Positions 28,881 through 38,276 of a DNA stretch of 64,000 nucleotides are shown here, piece by piece. The position numbers and the translations under genes were made by a program. Numbering within the stretch: the stretch's first letter is position 1; every line of letters begins with the position of its first letter. Under the pieces are notes generated by a model, which did no database searches, was not told the DNA's origin, and worked only from the letters and a program-made list of their open reading frames with translations. The DNA comes from Megalonaias nervosa (lineage: Eukaryota > Mollusca > Bivalvia > Unionida > Unionidae): positions 26,898 to 90,897 of the forward strand of contig JAECUM010093584.1 in NCBI GenBank assembly GCA_016617855.1, written 5' to 3'.

Positions 28881-28950
28881 CTTTGTTTGTTGGTTCATTG
28901 GTTCCAGGGCACACACCAAAAATACTCTAACGTCGATGACTTGGCACACG

Positions 28951-28960
28951 GCCTTTTATC
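28951..28960 (-). promoter_or_regulatory. TATA box for the 28880 gene
   Basis: Minus strand GGATAAAAGGCC, about 70 bp before the ATG. Confidence 0.55.
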
Positions 28961-28970
28961 CTTTTTTGGA

Positions 28971-29168
28971 CTATCGCTTCGTCATAAAGGTGACGATTTG
29001 ATTTCCAAAATCACCAAAGAAACCTCCTCTTTGGTGGCTCCTCTTTTTCGTTGGACGATTGTGCCTTTTCTGGGGGTGACTTCTATGTTTGACTAAGCGC
29101 TTTTTCGGATGACGAAGCTGTCTTTTTCTTTTTCCTTTCTGGACAGGAGAACGACGATGAGGGGACAT
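28971..29168 (-). CDS. Very basic small core-like protein A
   Basis: The ATG at 29168 gives a 65-residue protein: SPHRRSPVQKGKRKRQLRHP, then KKRLVKHRSHPQKRHNRPTK and the end KRSHQRGGFFGDFGNQIV. Over 40 percent is Arg, Lys or His. Composition suggests a DNA-condensing core peptide like adenovirus pVII/mu, and the C-terminal GG-F motif could be a protease processing site (inference). It is a tandem paralogue of the next gene to the right (29234-29416). TATA 45 bp upstream. Confidence 0.6.
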   Translation of the reverse strand: MSPHRRSPVQKGKRKRQLRHPKKRLVKHRSHPQKRHNRPTKKRSHQRGGFFGDFGNQIVTFMTKR

Positions 29169-29212
29169 CTTTGGTGCAGAAAATACACTGACGTCCATGG
29201 CTCGCCATCCGT

Positions 29213-29222
29213 CCTTTTATCC
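29213..29222 (-). promoter_or_regulatory. TATA box for the 29168 gene
   Basis: Minus strand AGGATAAAAGGAC, 45 bp before the ATG. Confidence 0.55.
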
Positions 29223-29233
29223 TCTTATCTGTC

Positions 29234-29416
29234 TCATAAGGTTTGACAGGAAAATCCTCCCTTTTGGTGGCTTCTCTTTGGACGAGTGTGTCTTTTTTGG
29301 GGGTGATGTCGATGCTTGGCGTAGCGTTTTTTCGGATGACGTGACTGTCTTTTTCGTTTTCCTTTTAGGACAGGAGAACGACGATGGTGACGGTGTGCAC
29401 TTTTTTGAGGGGACAT
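29234..29416 (-). CDS. Very basic small core-like protein B
   Basis: A 60-residue paralogue of the 28971-29168 product: SPQKSAHRHHRRSPVLKGKR, then KRYAKHRHHPQKRHTRPKR and SHQKGGFSCQTL. The two align along their whole length, including the leader CAAAG-ATG-TCCCCTCA, so they arose by tandem duplication. Here the C-terminus after QKGGF differs, probably because of a frameshift: the other frame continues with a GGFSR-like basic end. TATA 56 bp upstream. Confidence 0.6.
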   Translation of the reverse strand: MSPQKSAHRHHRRSPVLKGKRKRQSRHPKKRYAKHRHHPQKRHTRPKRSHQKGGFSCQTL

Positions 29417-29471
29417 CTTTGGGCGTTCAGCAGCACAAAAACACTGATCCCTATCGTTTGCCTCTGGTCTT

Positions 29472-29480
29472 CTTTATACT
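29472..29480 (-). promoter_or_regulatory. TATA box for the 29416 gene
   Basis: Minus strand CCAGTATAAAGAAG, 56 bp before the ATG. Confidence 0.6.
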
Positions 29481-30360
29481 GGAATGCGACGCCACTGATT
29501 GTCGGCTCGTCGTTTCATTTTCGTGGCAGGCATGACACGTCGTGGAGGGGTTCGCAACGGATTCAATCGGGACAGTTCTTGCTTGGACAAATCCAGTAAA
29601 CTTTTTAACACACCCGATCTCTCTTGGACTTTGATCTGGGGGGCAGGTACTTTGTGAGCAGCGGCCACTGCCGCTAAAGAGGAAGAGGGTGTCACCGCTG
29701 GAGAAGTTTTTGGAGACGCGGGTTTCCAATTTTTCATCAAATTAGGAAAGACACGTGTCAAATCGGGTTTGGCAGGCATCACCAGCAACGGAGAAGTGGA
29801 AGAACCTGAGGCTACTGGAGATGTGGTCACCGCTGCGGTAGGTCGTGGTTTGCGAATGTAAGGTTTTGTCCTGACTGCAGTACCTCTCTTGCGAGTAGAA
29901 GCTGTTTTCTGTGGGCTTTTCTTTTTCTGTGGCTGTGACCTGGTCTTGACATCGTTGCTCTTTTTTTTTCTTCTTCTGGGTACACTGGGGAGTGGCTTTT
30001 TTCTTGGGCAGGACTTTGGGAGCATTAGGATCCCATTTTAAGAGGGAACAAATGATGACACCTCCTAGAGAACCGCTACCTCCAGGTTTCAAAATGATTT
30101 GCTTTTTGGTTTGAGTGTCGATGCGAGGATCGGCCAGTTGCGTCAAGGCTACTTTGTTTCTCTCAAAAAAGCTTTTGGTTTGATGTGGAATGTGAATGAT
30201 GCCTTGCAGTAATTGACGTGCTTTCACCGTAAACCATCGTAAGACTTCTTTGAGACTAGTTTCTAAGACACGAGCACGTATTTGTGGATTTTTTTTCGTG
30301 ACTGATGCCGTACAAGGCACGAATCAATTTGACGGAAAGATAAGACTGAACGGACGTCAT
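29474..30360 (-). pseudogene. Two-part core-like protein (helical domain plus basic tail), two frameshifts
   Basis: The ATG at 30360 begins TSVQSYLSVKLIRALYGISH. A run of eight T (plus strand) at 30289-30296 causes the first frameshift. The next segment (ARVLETSLKEVLRWFTVKAR, QLLQGIIHIPHQTKSFFERN, LTQLADPRIDTQTKKQIILK, then GGSGSLGGVI) is a homologue of the 28880 family. A second frameshift near 30010 leads to a long basic, Ser/Pro-rich tail (PRRRKKKSNDVKTRSQPQKK; PYIRKPRPTAAVTT) ending at 29474. About 295 codons. A nucleoprotein or minor capsid protein is my best guess. Confidence 0.55.
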
Positions 30361-30397
30361 GTTGACGCTGTGTGAGACAGACCCAAAGTGACCGAGG

Positions 30398-30408
30398 TTT
30401 TTATATAC
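30398..30408 (-). promoter_or_regulatory. TATA box for the 30360 gene
   Basis: Minus strand AAGTATATAAAAACC, 38 bp before the ATG. Confidence 0.65.
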
Positions 30409-30856
30409 TTTTTTTGTTTGTTGTTGGTGTTAAGTCGACGACGGGGACGTGTACACGACAGACCCTCTGTCTTGGCACCAGTGGTGAAACAGATGGGTAC
30501 GAAATCGCAAATAATCGGGGGTGGGTGGGTTTTAAATACACGAGTAAATAGGCGTGTGGAGTTTGAGTGGCATCGTCGTACGCATTAGTCAGCCAAGGCG
30601 TTCCTAACTGTTTAGCTAACACTTGCACTTGCGATTTATCTATTTGTTGAAATAAATTTTGAGTGATGTAAATGACACTGGCATTACGATGATGCCCTTT
30701 GCGCGTAAACCACAGTTTAATTTCTTCTTCGTCTTCTCCTAACATGTCGTCGAAGATGACCAGATGGGCAAAGCCTCCCAACTGGCACGATCTAAGTGTT
30801 CGTCGATGACTTTGAAAGTGGAGGAAGAGGGAGCAGAGAGAGGTAGAGGTAGCCAT
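30401..30856 (-). pseudogene. FtsK/HerA-type packaging ATPase lacking Walker A
   Basis: The ATG at 30856 begins ATSTSLCSLFLHFQS. The Walker B strand HLVIFDDML and the WFTRKGHHRNASVIYITQNL segment identify it as the Maverick packaging ATPase, with C-terminal QVQVLAKQLGTPWLTNAYDD. The P-loop expected after HFQS is missing: about 80 residues are gone, and the SCQLGGFAHL segment is out of frame with its upstream part, so both a deletion and a frameshift near 30770-30810 are likely. TATA 45 bp upstream. Non-functional as it stands. Confidence 0.8.
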
Positions 30857-30900
30857 AGTACTGTAAGGAATGTCACTTTTGACACGAAGACAGACAAGAG

Positions 30901-30910
30901 TTTTTATACC
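30901..30910 (-). promoter_or_regulatory. TATA box for the ATPase gene
   Basis: Minus strand GGTATAAAAACTC, 45 bp before the ATG at 30856. Confidence 0.65.
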
Positions 30911-30937
30911 TTTTTCAGGACTCGTTTATTGCCATCT

Positions 30938-31649
30938 TTAATTGTGAACAACACGAAAGACAAAAATGCATAAGTACATGAATAAAAGACGCTTCAAAAC
31001 AATCATAGTGGAATATAAACAAGTCTCTGTACAACATGTTTGGTGACCAAGATGTGGTATCGTAGGGACAGTGTGTAATGTTCTTAGAGTCTCTACACTG
31101 GGCACAGTCACACAGGGGTCCTCCCGGAATGGCCTTTTGGGGATGTCGATGACGGTCCTGTCCTGTCCTGAAGGGAGTGGTTCTTCTTCTGGTACTGTCA
31201 CTAACACAGGTTTAAAAGTTACATTTTTCACTGAACGTTTTAATTTTTTAGGATGACAAATCTTGGGCATAGTGTGCCACTTCTTTTGTCTAAACCTCGA
31301 AACCCCAACTTTTCCAGTCACGTACATCTTTCCTGTGAGGGTGTAAGTCACAAGCTACACACACATCATCGTACACATCTTCAGTACCTAAAAGTCGACG
31401 AATCTTTCTTTCCTGTAGAGGTCGAGAAGTATCGAGATGAAAGCGCAAAGCTTTTAACAGAATGAGTCTCTCGTGTACATTTAAAGGGACCACTTTCATG
31501 ATTTTTTGAGTGGTATGTACTGTTTGTAACGAGTCCACAAGGAATCGACAGGTGAACAAAATCCCAGAAAGCAAGTCACTAAGACACACACCACACGTCG
31601 ACCCCAATTCAATGGACAGTTGTCGTAATAGGTGTTGGTAATCCTCCAT
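30938..31649 (-). pseudogene. Hypothetical element 2 gene, one frameshift
   Basis: The ATG at 31649 begins EDYQHLLRQLSIELGSTCGV and continues through two helices (LSDLLSGILFTCRFLVDSLQ; PLNVHERLILLKALRFHLDT) and DDVCVACDLHPHRKD, a possible zinc site, before closing at 31290. A second frame (from about 31310) carries FRQKKWHTMPKICHPKKLKR, a Pro/Glu-rich stretch and a hydrophobic end (KRLLFMYLCIFVF). About 220-235 codons. I do not recognise the family. TATA 76 bp upstream. Confidence 0.5.
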
Positions 31650-31724
31650 CGTTTGAATATTGTCATTGATTTCCTTCCACGAAAACTTGTATCACGAATG
31701 ATAAAGGTCGTGGCATGGTAGTCC

Positions 31725-31734
31725 GTTTTTATAC
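31725..31734 (-). promoter_or_regulatory. TATA box for the 31649 gene
   Basis: Minus strand GGTATAAAAACGG, 76 bp before the ATG at 31649. Confidence 0.6.
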
Positions 31735-31925
31735 CACTTTTTGTCGGAGGCAATAAGTGTACTTTCTGCATAGAGATGATCGTACTCCAGTGGCGAATCT
31801 AAATTGTTTAGTCACTAACTTGCACATCACACACCATTCAGAAGTGTCCTCTTGAACTAAGTTTACATTGTGTCAAAGATTTTGTTAACCCTCTAACTCT
31901 TCTTCTGGAATTCGTTACAGTAAGT

Positions 31926-32186
31926 CTACCTTGTAGTAAAAAAAAAGTCAGTAACGAACCAATCCTTCTCGCCCACGAGTAGTTGATCAATGTCTGACCA
32001 CTGGAACACTTTCATCAAAATCAATCCTCTTATAGCATTTAGGTACCAGTGGTTTAAACATTGGTGACGTAACGGATCCAATTGTTCTTTGCGTTTCAGT
32101 TGTATTTTGACCAATTCTCGGTAAATGGGTTCTCTCAACTCCATAGGCAAGCCACGAATGTTCTCTTGTAAAGTATCCATGACCAT
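31926..32186 (-). CDS. LPxEL-motif accessory protein (F-box-like), copy 1
   Basis: The ATG at 32186 gives about 86 residues: VMDTLQENIRGLPMELREPI then YRELVKIQLKRKEQLDPLRH and WYLNAIRGLILMKVFQWSDI. The N-terminal IRGLPMELREPIYREL resembles an F-box-type helix, but that family assignment is tentative. It follows the stop of the preceding paralogue with a 1-2 bp gap, an arrangement suggesting duplication or coupled expression. F-box-like proteins are used by large DNA viruses to redirect ubiquitin ligases; that role here is inference. Confidence 0.45.
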   Translation of the reverse strand: MVMDTLQENIRGLPMELREPIYRELVKIQLKRKEQLDPLRHQCLNHWYLNAIRGLILMKVFQWSDIDQLLVGEKDWFVTDFFFTTR

Positions 32187-32187
32187 G

Positions 32188-32510
32188 TCAGTCAAACACC
32201 TCTCCTAGATCGAAATTGACGGATGTAGTGAGTAATTTCTGACCATGCCATTCCAGGAAACGGTCAAGAATGTCAATAAAATCTTCTAATGTAAATGGTC
32301 TAAAGCAGAATATTCGGAAAAACGCACACGTGATCCAGAGAAATCTGACTTGTTTGTTGACTTTTGTCAGTTTCCTCTTGTGAATTTTTCGACATAAAAG
32401 TTCCTCAGTCACCAATTGAGATTTTGCTCTGACAAGTCCCAGCCAAATGTCCTTGTAGATCTCTTGTAGTTCGTTTGGTAATCTTTGAATATCATTTTTA
32501 CATGGGGTTT
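32188..32510 (-). pseudogene. LPxEL-motif accessory protein, copy 2, start unclear
   Basis: Reading from about 32510 with NDIQRLPNELQEIYKD, then LVRAKSQLVTEELLCRKIHK and LWITCAFFRIFCFRPFTLED to a TGA at 32188-32190. The QRLPNELQEIYKD block aligns with GLPMELREPIYREL of the neighbour, so they are paralogues. Upstream the reading frame slips at a run of five A residues and passes into the sequence that follows the BIR domain, so it may once have been the C-terminal part of that protein. Confidence 0.45.
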
Positions 32511-32584
32511 AAATACTTGCCTAGGTGTTGTCCAACGCTTGACTCCTAGCCAAGCTGGTTTTTTAAACGACATAGTATGCCACT

Positions 32585-32873
32585 TCAATGACGAGGTCCC
32601 ACTAAAGGTAGGTAGTGACACTCCGGAGACCATCGAGCATGTTCTAGGTAAGCGGAATCTTTCTTCTTCCACTCGTGAGGTGACACACCGCAACTGAAGC
32701 ACTTGACTTTATCCCCTTCGCCCAAGTAGATAAATCCAGCTCTAGCTAATTCTTCGGGGGTAGGTCCTCCCAGATATTTTGTTCATTTTCCTCGGAAGGT
32801 TTGGAATCGACTTTCAAAGTCGCAGTATTCAGGCAAACGCACAGGGAATGAATATTCGTCTTTCACAGGTTCA
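32585..32873 (-). pseudogene. BIR (inhibitor-of-apoptosis repeat) domain gene, broken
   Basis: In one minus-strand frame from about 32873: KDEYSFPVRLPEYCDFESRF, a TGA at 32783-32785, then GPTPEELARAGFIYLGEGDK, VKCFSCGVSPHEWKKKDSAY and LEHARWSPECHYL. The CxxC...H...C zinc ligands, the AGF-Y-G-x-x-D block and the EHARW-P-C end are diagnostic of a BIR domain. IAP proteins block caspases or ubiquitinate cell-death factors; baculoviruses and other large DNA viruses carry captured copies. No RING domain is visible. The frame lacks a start codon and ends at 32585. Confidence 0.8.
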
Positions 32874-32929
32874 TTTCGATGAGGTTAACGTGAAATCTGC
32901 AGGAGTTTGCTCAGTTTTGGATGACATCC

Positions 32930-33199
32930 CTAGGGTGGTAACCGCATGGTTTCATGATGACATCCACCATGGAAACCAGTAAAGTGAAAAGATGTACGAT
33001 GACAAGTGGCATCGTTTTCGCATCCGTCAGGTTTGACACGCACATCATCACTTTCCAAGGTAGGTATAGTCATAGCAAATTTCCCATGATGTGATACTGA
33101 ATCGCTGAGGTCACAGCGTACGGCATCCCTGCAATCGCAAGGCACAGCATCGCACTCGAGTTTGCTCTTGCTTGATACTAGCTGTTTGAAAGGATTCAT
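32930..33199 (-). CDS. Cysteine/histidine-rich small protein
   Basis: The ATG at 33199 gives an 89-residue protein, NPFKQLVSSKSKLECDAVPC, with seven Cys (ECDAVPCDC, RCD, GCEND, TCHR, GGCHHE) and several His, likely zinc- or disulfide-stabilised. I recognise no family. It is directly upstream of the BIR segment on the same strand and may be the intended N-terminus of that gene, in which case a frameshift lies near 32930. TATA 55 bp upstream. Confidence 0.5.
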   Translation of the reverse strand: MNPFKQLVSSKSKLECDAVPCDCRDAVRCDLSDSVSHHGKFAMTIPTLESDDVRVKPDGCENDATCHRTSFHFTGFHGGCHHETMRLPP

Positions 33200-33253
33200 C
33201 TTTTTCGCTTAGTCTTGGTAGTTACAGTGAACTATTGGTCTTGGACGTTGTCG

Positions 33254-33263
33254 CTTTTTATAT
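33254..33263 (-). promoter_or_regulatory. TATA box for the 33199 gene
   Basis: Minus strand ACATATAAAAAGCG, 55 bp before the ATG and within the 3' end of the polymerase gene. Confidence 0.65.
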
Positions 33264-36200
33264 GTTGGCTAATATCGACGTGTCCGTACGGTAAAGTGAA
33301 GTGATCGGGAAGCCGTTCTCGCTTCCGTTCCACAATTTGATAGACTTTTTCCAAGGGCCGACGGACGATTTGGTGTGTGGGTAAACGTACAATCCTGCGC
33401 GGTTCGTAGGTGGTCCCTTAAAATTTCCATCCTCTCCAGACTGCAAGGCTTCTTTCAAGACGCCAATGTTCACCACTTGACTGGTGCGATAATTGAGAGT
33501 CAATCCTTTCACTCGGTGTGCACTTCTCCTTGTGGGTCTCGGTATTCGTAGCCGTAATTTTTAGGACCGCCACTAGCAAAACTTAGAATCTTGTCGTTGG
33601 GGTGCTCATCTGTCCAGGCTCTTAAACGGACTCCTTCGATGACAGGGTGACAGTGACCCAGATAATCGATGTAGATGCAACTGTCTGTGTCAAACTACAG
33701 TACGCGATCTCCTAACAGTTCTAAAGCTTAGCACAGTTTTAAGCGAGCATGGGCTGTCACGTAAGCCGAAATGATGACATTTCCAAATTCGTCGGCTTCT
33801 ACAAAGTTCAGTTCTTCTTCGTAATTGACTAAGATCAAGTCCTCACGAACGACTTCCACGTGTTTCGTGTATTTGGTTTTGTCGTGAATCATCTGGAAGT
33901 AGCGGGAAGGTTCTGTCAAATACTCCGTCTTGGCTAAACACGGTCGTTGTGCCATTTTGCCCCACAAACAATTCAACATCACTTTGGCAAACGATCGCCT
34001 TCCTTCGTTTTTCTCGATGTGGTCTAAAGTGACGCCTTCCTGCTCCCAGTATTTCTCTTTGAATTTCTTTTGGCCTTCGGGAGTCTGGCACCAGGAATGA
34101 TAGCCAATGATTTCTTGTTTCAGTTTCAAAAAGGTATCCACGTAGTCTGCGAAAATGCCTTTCTGAGTCTCGTCACCCTTGTGGTATTTTTCTGTCTTAG
34201 GAAACTGGCAAATTTCGTACACTTCTAACAGTTGGTATCCCAGGTCCAGAGCTTTTAACAATTCTACGCTGACCCACGTTCCTGTCAAGGTGCGTTCTTC
34301 CTGAGTGTGCTGACAAGGTCGGTCTTGGTTACACGTTTTGGCACAAGTACGACACAAGGGAAACATCAGTTTTCCTTGGCAATGATGTGGTAAAACGGGA
34401 TGGTACAAGTTCGTGGGAGGCAAGACTTTGCATTTGATCAATCCTTTGTATTCTCGAATCTTGTCCAGGTCAATGTGTTCCGTCAGCAATTGCGGGTGCC
34501 CTGCAGGAAAGTGACAATATTTGCGCACGTAAGGATACAGCAAACACACGTCCAAGTATTTGATTTCTTCTCCTTTCTCCTCGTCGGCTTGGTACAGCAA
34601 ACGGGTGGCATTCGTCAGTTCTCCGTACAAGCTGTCCCTCGGGTTCAGTGGGTACACCAGTTTGTAACTTTCCACGATGCGTTTAAACTCGGGATCGGTT
34701 TTCAATCGGTGATCGTACTCGTGTTCCCAGATTTCCACCACTTGGTATCCTGGCTGTTCTAACTTCATTCGCTGCTGACAAGTGGCCTTGTACAAGTCTT
34801 CCATGGTCCGTTGTAAAAATTGATTTTTAGTGCCACGTTGAGGGTAAGAGATGGAACATCCGTGAAATAAGCAACCGTTAAACTCGTACACGATCTTGGG
34901 GATTTCTAAGTCCCAGGCAGCCACTGAATACCTTCCGACGGTCTTTTTGCCTCCTCCGTTGCGAGCATGTTGGATCCATTTGTCTTCCTTGTCGCACAAG
35001 TAATGTAACCAGCGTAGGGCTTTGACCGAGTATTGACGTTTGACAAAGTTCGTCGTTTGAGGACTTATGACAGCCAGGGTTTTTTCGGGCATGAATCATT
35101 GGCGGCACACCAAGGAACACGCTTTGGCAATGGTGCAGGCCTCTTTCAAAGGATCAATCCCTCCGTGCTCCATGAATAATTCTCGAAATTTTCCACAGCA
35201 ACGCCGTAAAATGTCCACGTCGGAACGACAATACTTTAACATTTCTTCCTGAAAGTCAAAGGGGTCCGAAGCGTGAGTCTGGTACCAATCCTAGAAAGCT
35301 TCTCGTTGTTCGGTGCGCAAGTTGTCGGGGTTGTAGTGGTGATGCTCAGGCAAATGGGGTAGAACGGCGTGTTGATTGGCTTCGGTATTGAAAAAGTGCG
35401 GAAATAGCCTTTGACCATTTCTGTCATTCCAAACGTTTTAGGCATTCGACTCAAAGGCATGGCCAAGTAACTCATCGAATCTTGAAACTGCACTTGTCCC
35501 ACTTGCATGGAAATGATTTTGGGTCCGTTCAAAGTCACTTTAGGACGTTCGGTACTTTTTTCCGTATAGTATCTCAAAAGAAACTGTCCATCGTATCATG
35601 AGAAATTCTGAGCCATCACCGTGGCATAGCGATGACAATCTCCGTAATGTTCGATGTCCTCTTGACTCCACGTCTCGTCGATGGGGTCTAAGATCCATTG
35701 GGCAAAATCGACTAGCGTGTTCGGTCCATGAAAGATTTTTCCACGTCCTCCAGGAATCTTGCTGCAGTGAGGGCAATGACTAAAGATAGGCTCTTGGATG
35801 CACTTCTTGCACGCTCGGTGAGCCACACAGAAATTTGGAATGTGAATGCCGGTCTCTTGCATGCATTCGAAATCGAAAAAGATGAAATAGCCTTTCTTCT
35901 GGTCATCTTCCTCTTCGTCTTGTTGGGGTTGGTATTTTTGAATGTAGCATTCGTGTTCCAAGTCCACGATTTGGCGACAAATGTGACATCGCTTCTTTCC
36001 TGAACAGACGTGAGCCTTGGCACTGTTGGTACGTATGCCTTTTCCACAAGTAGGACACAATCGCAGCAGCTGACAAGCACATTTCTGCTGTAAACCTTGC
36101 GTCTTCATATGTTGTTGGTAACAGACAGGGCTGACAAAAGTGCTCTGACAAGCAGAGCAATGCACTCGTTCTTGTCCTTCGTCAAGACAGGGTTTAGAGG

Positions 36201-37307
36201 CCAAAAATCCCTCACATTTCGATCCAAAACGCTTGTGTTGCTCTCGATTGTTATAGCCATAGTCACATTTCGCACATTAATAACCGTATCTCAGGAATGC
36301 AGTGATACTGGTAATGGCATCGAAATGTTCATCGTGATGATAGACGTGAATGTATTTTCCGTCTTTGAAATTTTTGCCTCGAAACAACAGAGGTCCGCGC
36401 ACTTCTTGAGGGTGCACTTTCAATGTGTAGCGTGGAGCCAAGACATCTTGCAATTTTTGCATTTCAGGAATGTCATAGGGTGTGTCTTTGAATATGCCCG
36501 CTTGTTGTAACAGGAGTTCTGCTTCTCTTCATTGTTTGGCTCGGTCCGATTGTTGAATAGTTTTCCAGCCTCTTTTCCATTCTACCGTTTCGTTCTTGTC
36601 GGCATACGTTCGTCCACCACGATGGCACGGGCTAAACACATCTTGTCTTGATGGTTGTTAATTTGAACGATTCTGCGCTTGACGCTGCGAAGGTTGTCCA
36701 CCAATAATACCTTTTTGCGCTGTCCGGTCCCTTGGGGAAAAGAAACGTGGGTCATGAACAGTGTCGCTTTTCCGTCAGTGATGTGAAACTTGGCGTTGGA
36801 CTGCTGTACGTGTTGAATCTTGTCAATGACTTTGGAAGGTGTCAGTTCTGCTGGGTTGCTAAACTCGATCCAAACGGGGGACTTCAGACTGTCTTGATGA
36901 ATGGAAAGTCTCAAGCGGTCGTCTTCTTTGGCTGCACATTGCTGTTTCAGTGTGGTTAACAAAGAATCCCACACAACGGTGATGAACCCCTCTGCTTTCT
37001 CCAGCAATACGTCGGACTTGAAATCTTTAAATTTCACCGTGTACGTGTAGGCCGTGGTTCTAAATTTTCTAGAGGAGCGTTTGTCCGTCTCTCGAATGTG
37101 GTAGTACTTTTCAGAGTTTATTGGTGGCGATGGCGGACTTTGTCTGGGTGTAGAATCTCTGGGTCTGGATTCTGGCTTACTCATGTCATCTTCAAAATCG
37201 CTGGCATGAATTTGAGCCAAGACTTCGGCTACTGTGCGAGGCGATAAGTCACGTTTCTGCCTCTTTCTTTCTTCTCCTTTCTTCACGAAATGATGCGATC
37301 GTTTCAT
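33258..37307 (-). pseudogene. Protein-primed family-B DNA polymerase (Maverick), many stops
   Basis: About 1,350 codons from the ATG at 37307. The N-terminal region (KRSHHFVKKGEERKRQK..., MCLARAIVV) is followed by zinc-finger segments (CPTCGKG, CHICRQIVD) and the exonuclease: Exo I in YFIFFDFECMQE, Exo II region near AQNFS. Polymerase motif A is YLDVCLLYPYVRKY, motif B KVMLNCLWGK, motif C FDTDSCIYIDY (about 33690) and the C-terminal KGLTLNYRTSQVVNI. In-frame stops include TAA near 36280, TGA at 35596, TAG near 35295, TAG just before motif C, TGA near 33515, plus several frameshifts (near 36580, 35390, 35100). It would have replicated the element from a terminal protein primer. Fully non-functional. 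Confidence 0.9.
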
Positions 37308-37355
37308 CTTGACTGCAAAAAGTCAAATGACTACATTTGAAACGCCATGGACACC

Positions 37356-37363
37356 TTTATATT
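37356..37363 (-). promoter_or_regulatory. TATA box for the polymerase gene
   Basis: Minus strand GAATATAAAGGTG, 49 bp before the ATG at 37307; back to back with a plus-strand TATA box 17 bp away. Confidence 0.65.
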
Positions 37364-37379
37364 CATGTCAGGGTCAGTG

Positions 37380-37388
37380 TATATAAAG
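37380..37388 (+). promoter_or_regulatory. TATA box for the zinc-knuckle gene
   Basis: GTATATAAAGGG, 52 bp before the ATG at 37441. Together with 37356-37363 it makes a compact bidirectional promoter. Confidence 0.7.
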
Positions 37389-37440
37389 GGCTGGTGCCTT
37401 CCCTCTCAGTATTCATTTCACTCTCAAACCGACCAGCACG

Positions 37441-37827
37441 ATGGAAGAGCCAACACAGACCGAACTTCTGATCAGAGCATTGCGAGGTGTCATACGAAAG
37501 TTTTCTTCAGACAAGTCAACGGACTACTCCCCCTCCTTTCGAGATAAAAGTCAAGATACTTGCTATATCTGTCAGAAGAAAGGGCATTGGGCTACAGAAT
37601 GTCCAGACCGTCAAGATAGCAAGACCAGTGTCAAAAGAGACAAAAGCCAAGATACCTGTTATCATTGTCAAGAGAGAGGACATTGGTCTTCAGACTGCCT
37701 TAAGAAACAACAGGAGCAGGAGAAAGAAGAACAGGTGACCTCTGCAAAGGACGAACCCCGACACGTTCAGAAAGAGAAGAAAAGAAGACGAGAAAAAGTG
37801 AGGAAGAAGAGGAGGAAAAACATGTGA
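37441..37827 (+). CDS. Double CCHC zinc-knuckle protein
   Basis: A 128-residue intact protein on the strand opposite to most of element 2: EEPTQTELLIRALRGVIRKF, then two retroviral-type knuckles, CYICQKKGHWATEC and CYHCQERGHWSSDC, separated by a near-repeat (KSQDT preceding each), and a very basic C-terminus (KEKKRRREKVRKKRRK). CCHC knuckles bind single-stranded nucleic acid. Zinc-knuckle genes are not part of the core Maverick set I know, so this may be captured from a retroelement or host. It diverges from the polymerase gene. Confidence 0.7.
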   Translation: MEEPTQTELLIRALRGVIRKFSSDKSTDYSPSFRDKSQDTCYICQKKGHWATECPDRQDSKTSVKRDKSQDTCYHCQERGHWSSDCLKKQQEQEKEEQVTSAKDEPRHVQKEKKRRREKVRKKRRKNM

Positions 37828-38109
37828 AAGTGAAGAAAATAAGAAAACAGAGAGAGAGAGTGAAAGAAAAAAAAAGACACAGAAGAAGTCTATGGACTTT
37901 TTTAAAGTGTTATGTTGTGAATTGGATTGTAAAATTTGTACCAGAATAGACCAGACAGAAAAAACGTAAGTGTCTCTTGTTTTTGATTTTTAGAATAAGG
38001 ACCTACACTCACGCACTCACACACGTACATCACAGGGTTAAAAAATAGGATTTGGGGTTTTAATTGATTGAGGCAAAATGAATACTATGTCTTTTCGAAA
38101 GAAATGGGT

Positions 38110-38125
38110 GGCCCTGAAAAGGACC
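38110..38125 (-). terminator. Histone-type 3' stem-loop with U7-like element
   Basis: Minus strand GGTCCT-TTTC-AGGGCC, matching the metazoan histone mRNA consensus GGYYCTTTTCAGRRCC apart from one T-G pair. About 12 bases further, TTTCGAAAAGACATAG (38086-38100) parallels the CTAGAAAAGACATA block after the 22036 hairpin. It ends the 38277-38789 gene. Confidence 0.8.
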
Positions 38126-38276
38126 GTTGGGTGTTTTTTTTTTTTTAAAACAAACTCAGGAACGAGAAGCAATCAGCTTTAATTTCCTTAAGCCTTTGCC
38201 ACGGTCAAGGCCAACTTCTGAACCTGCTCCTGTCGATGATTGGGTAGAAATCACTAGGGCTGGTATCTCAGGCGTA

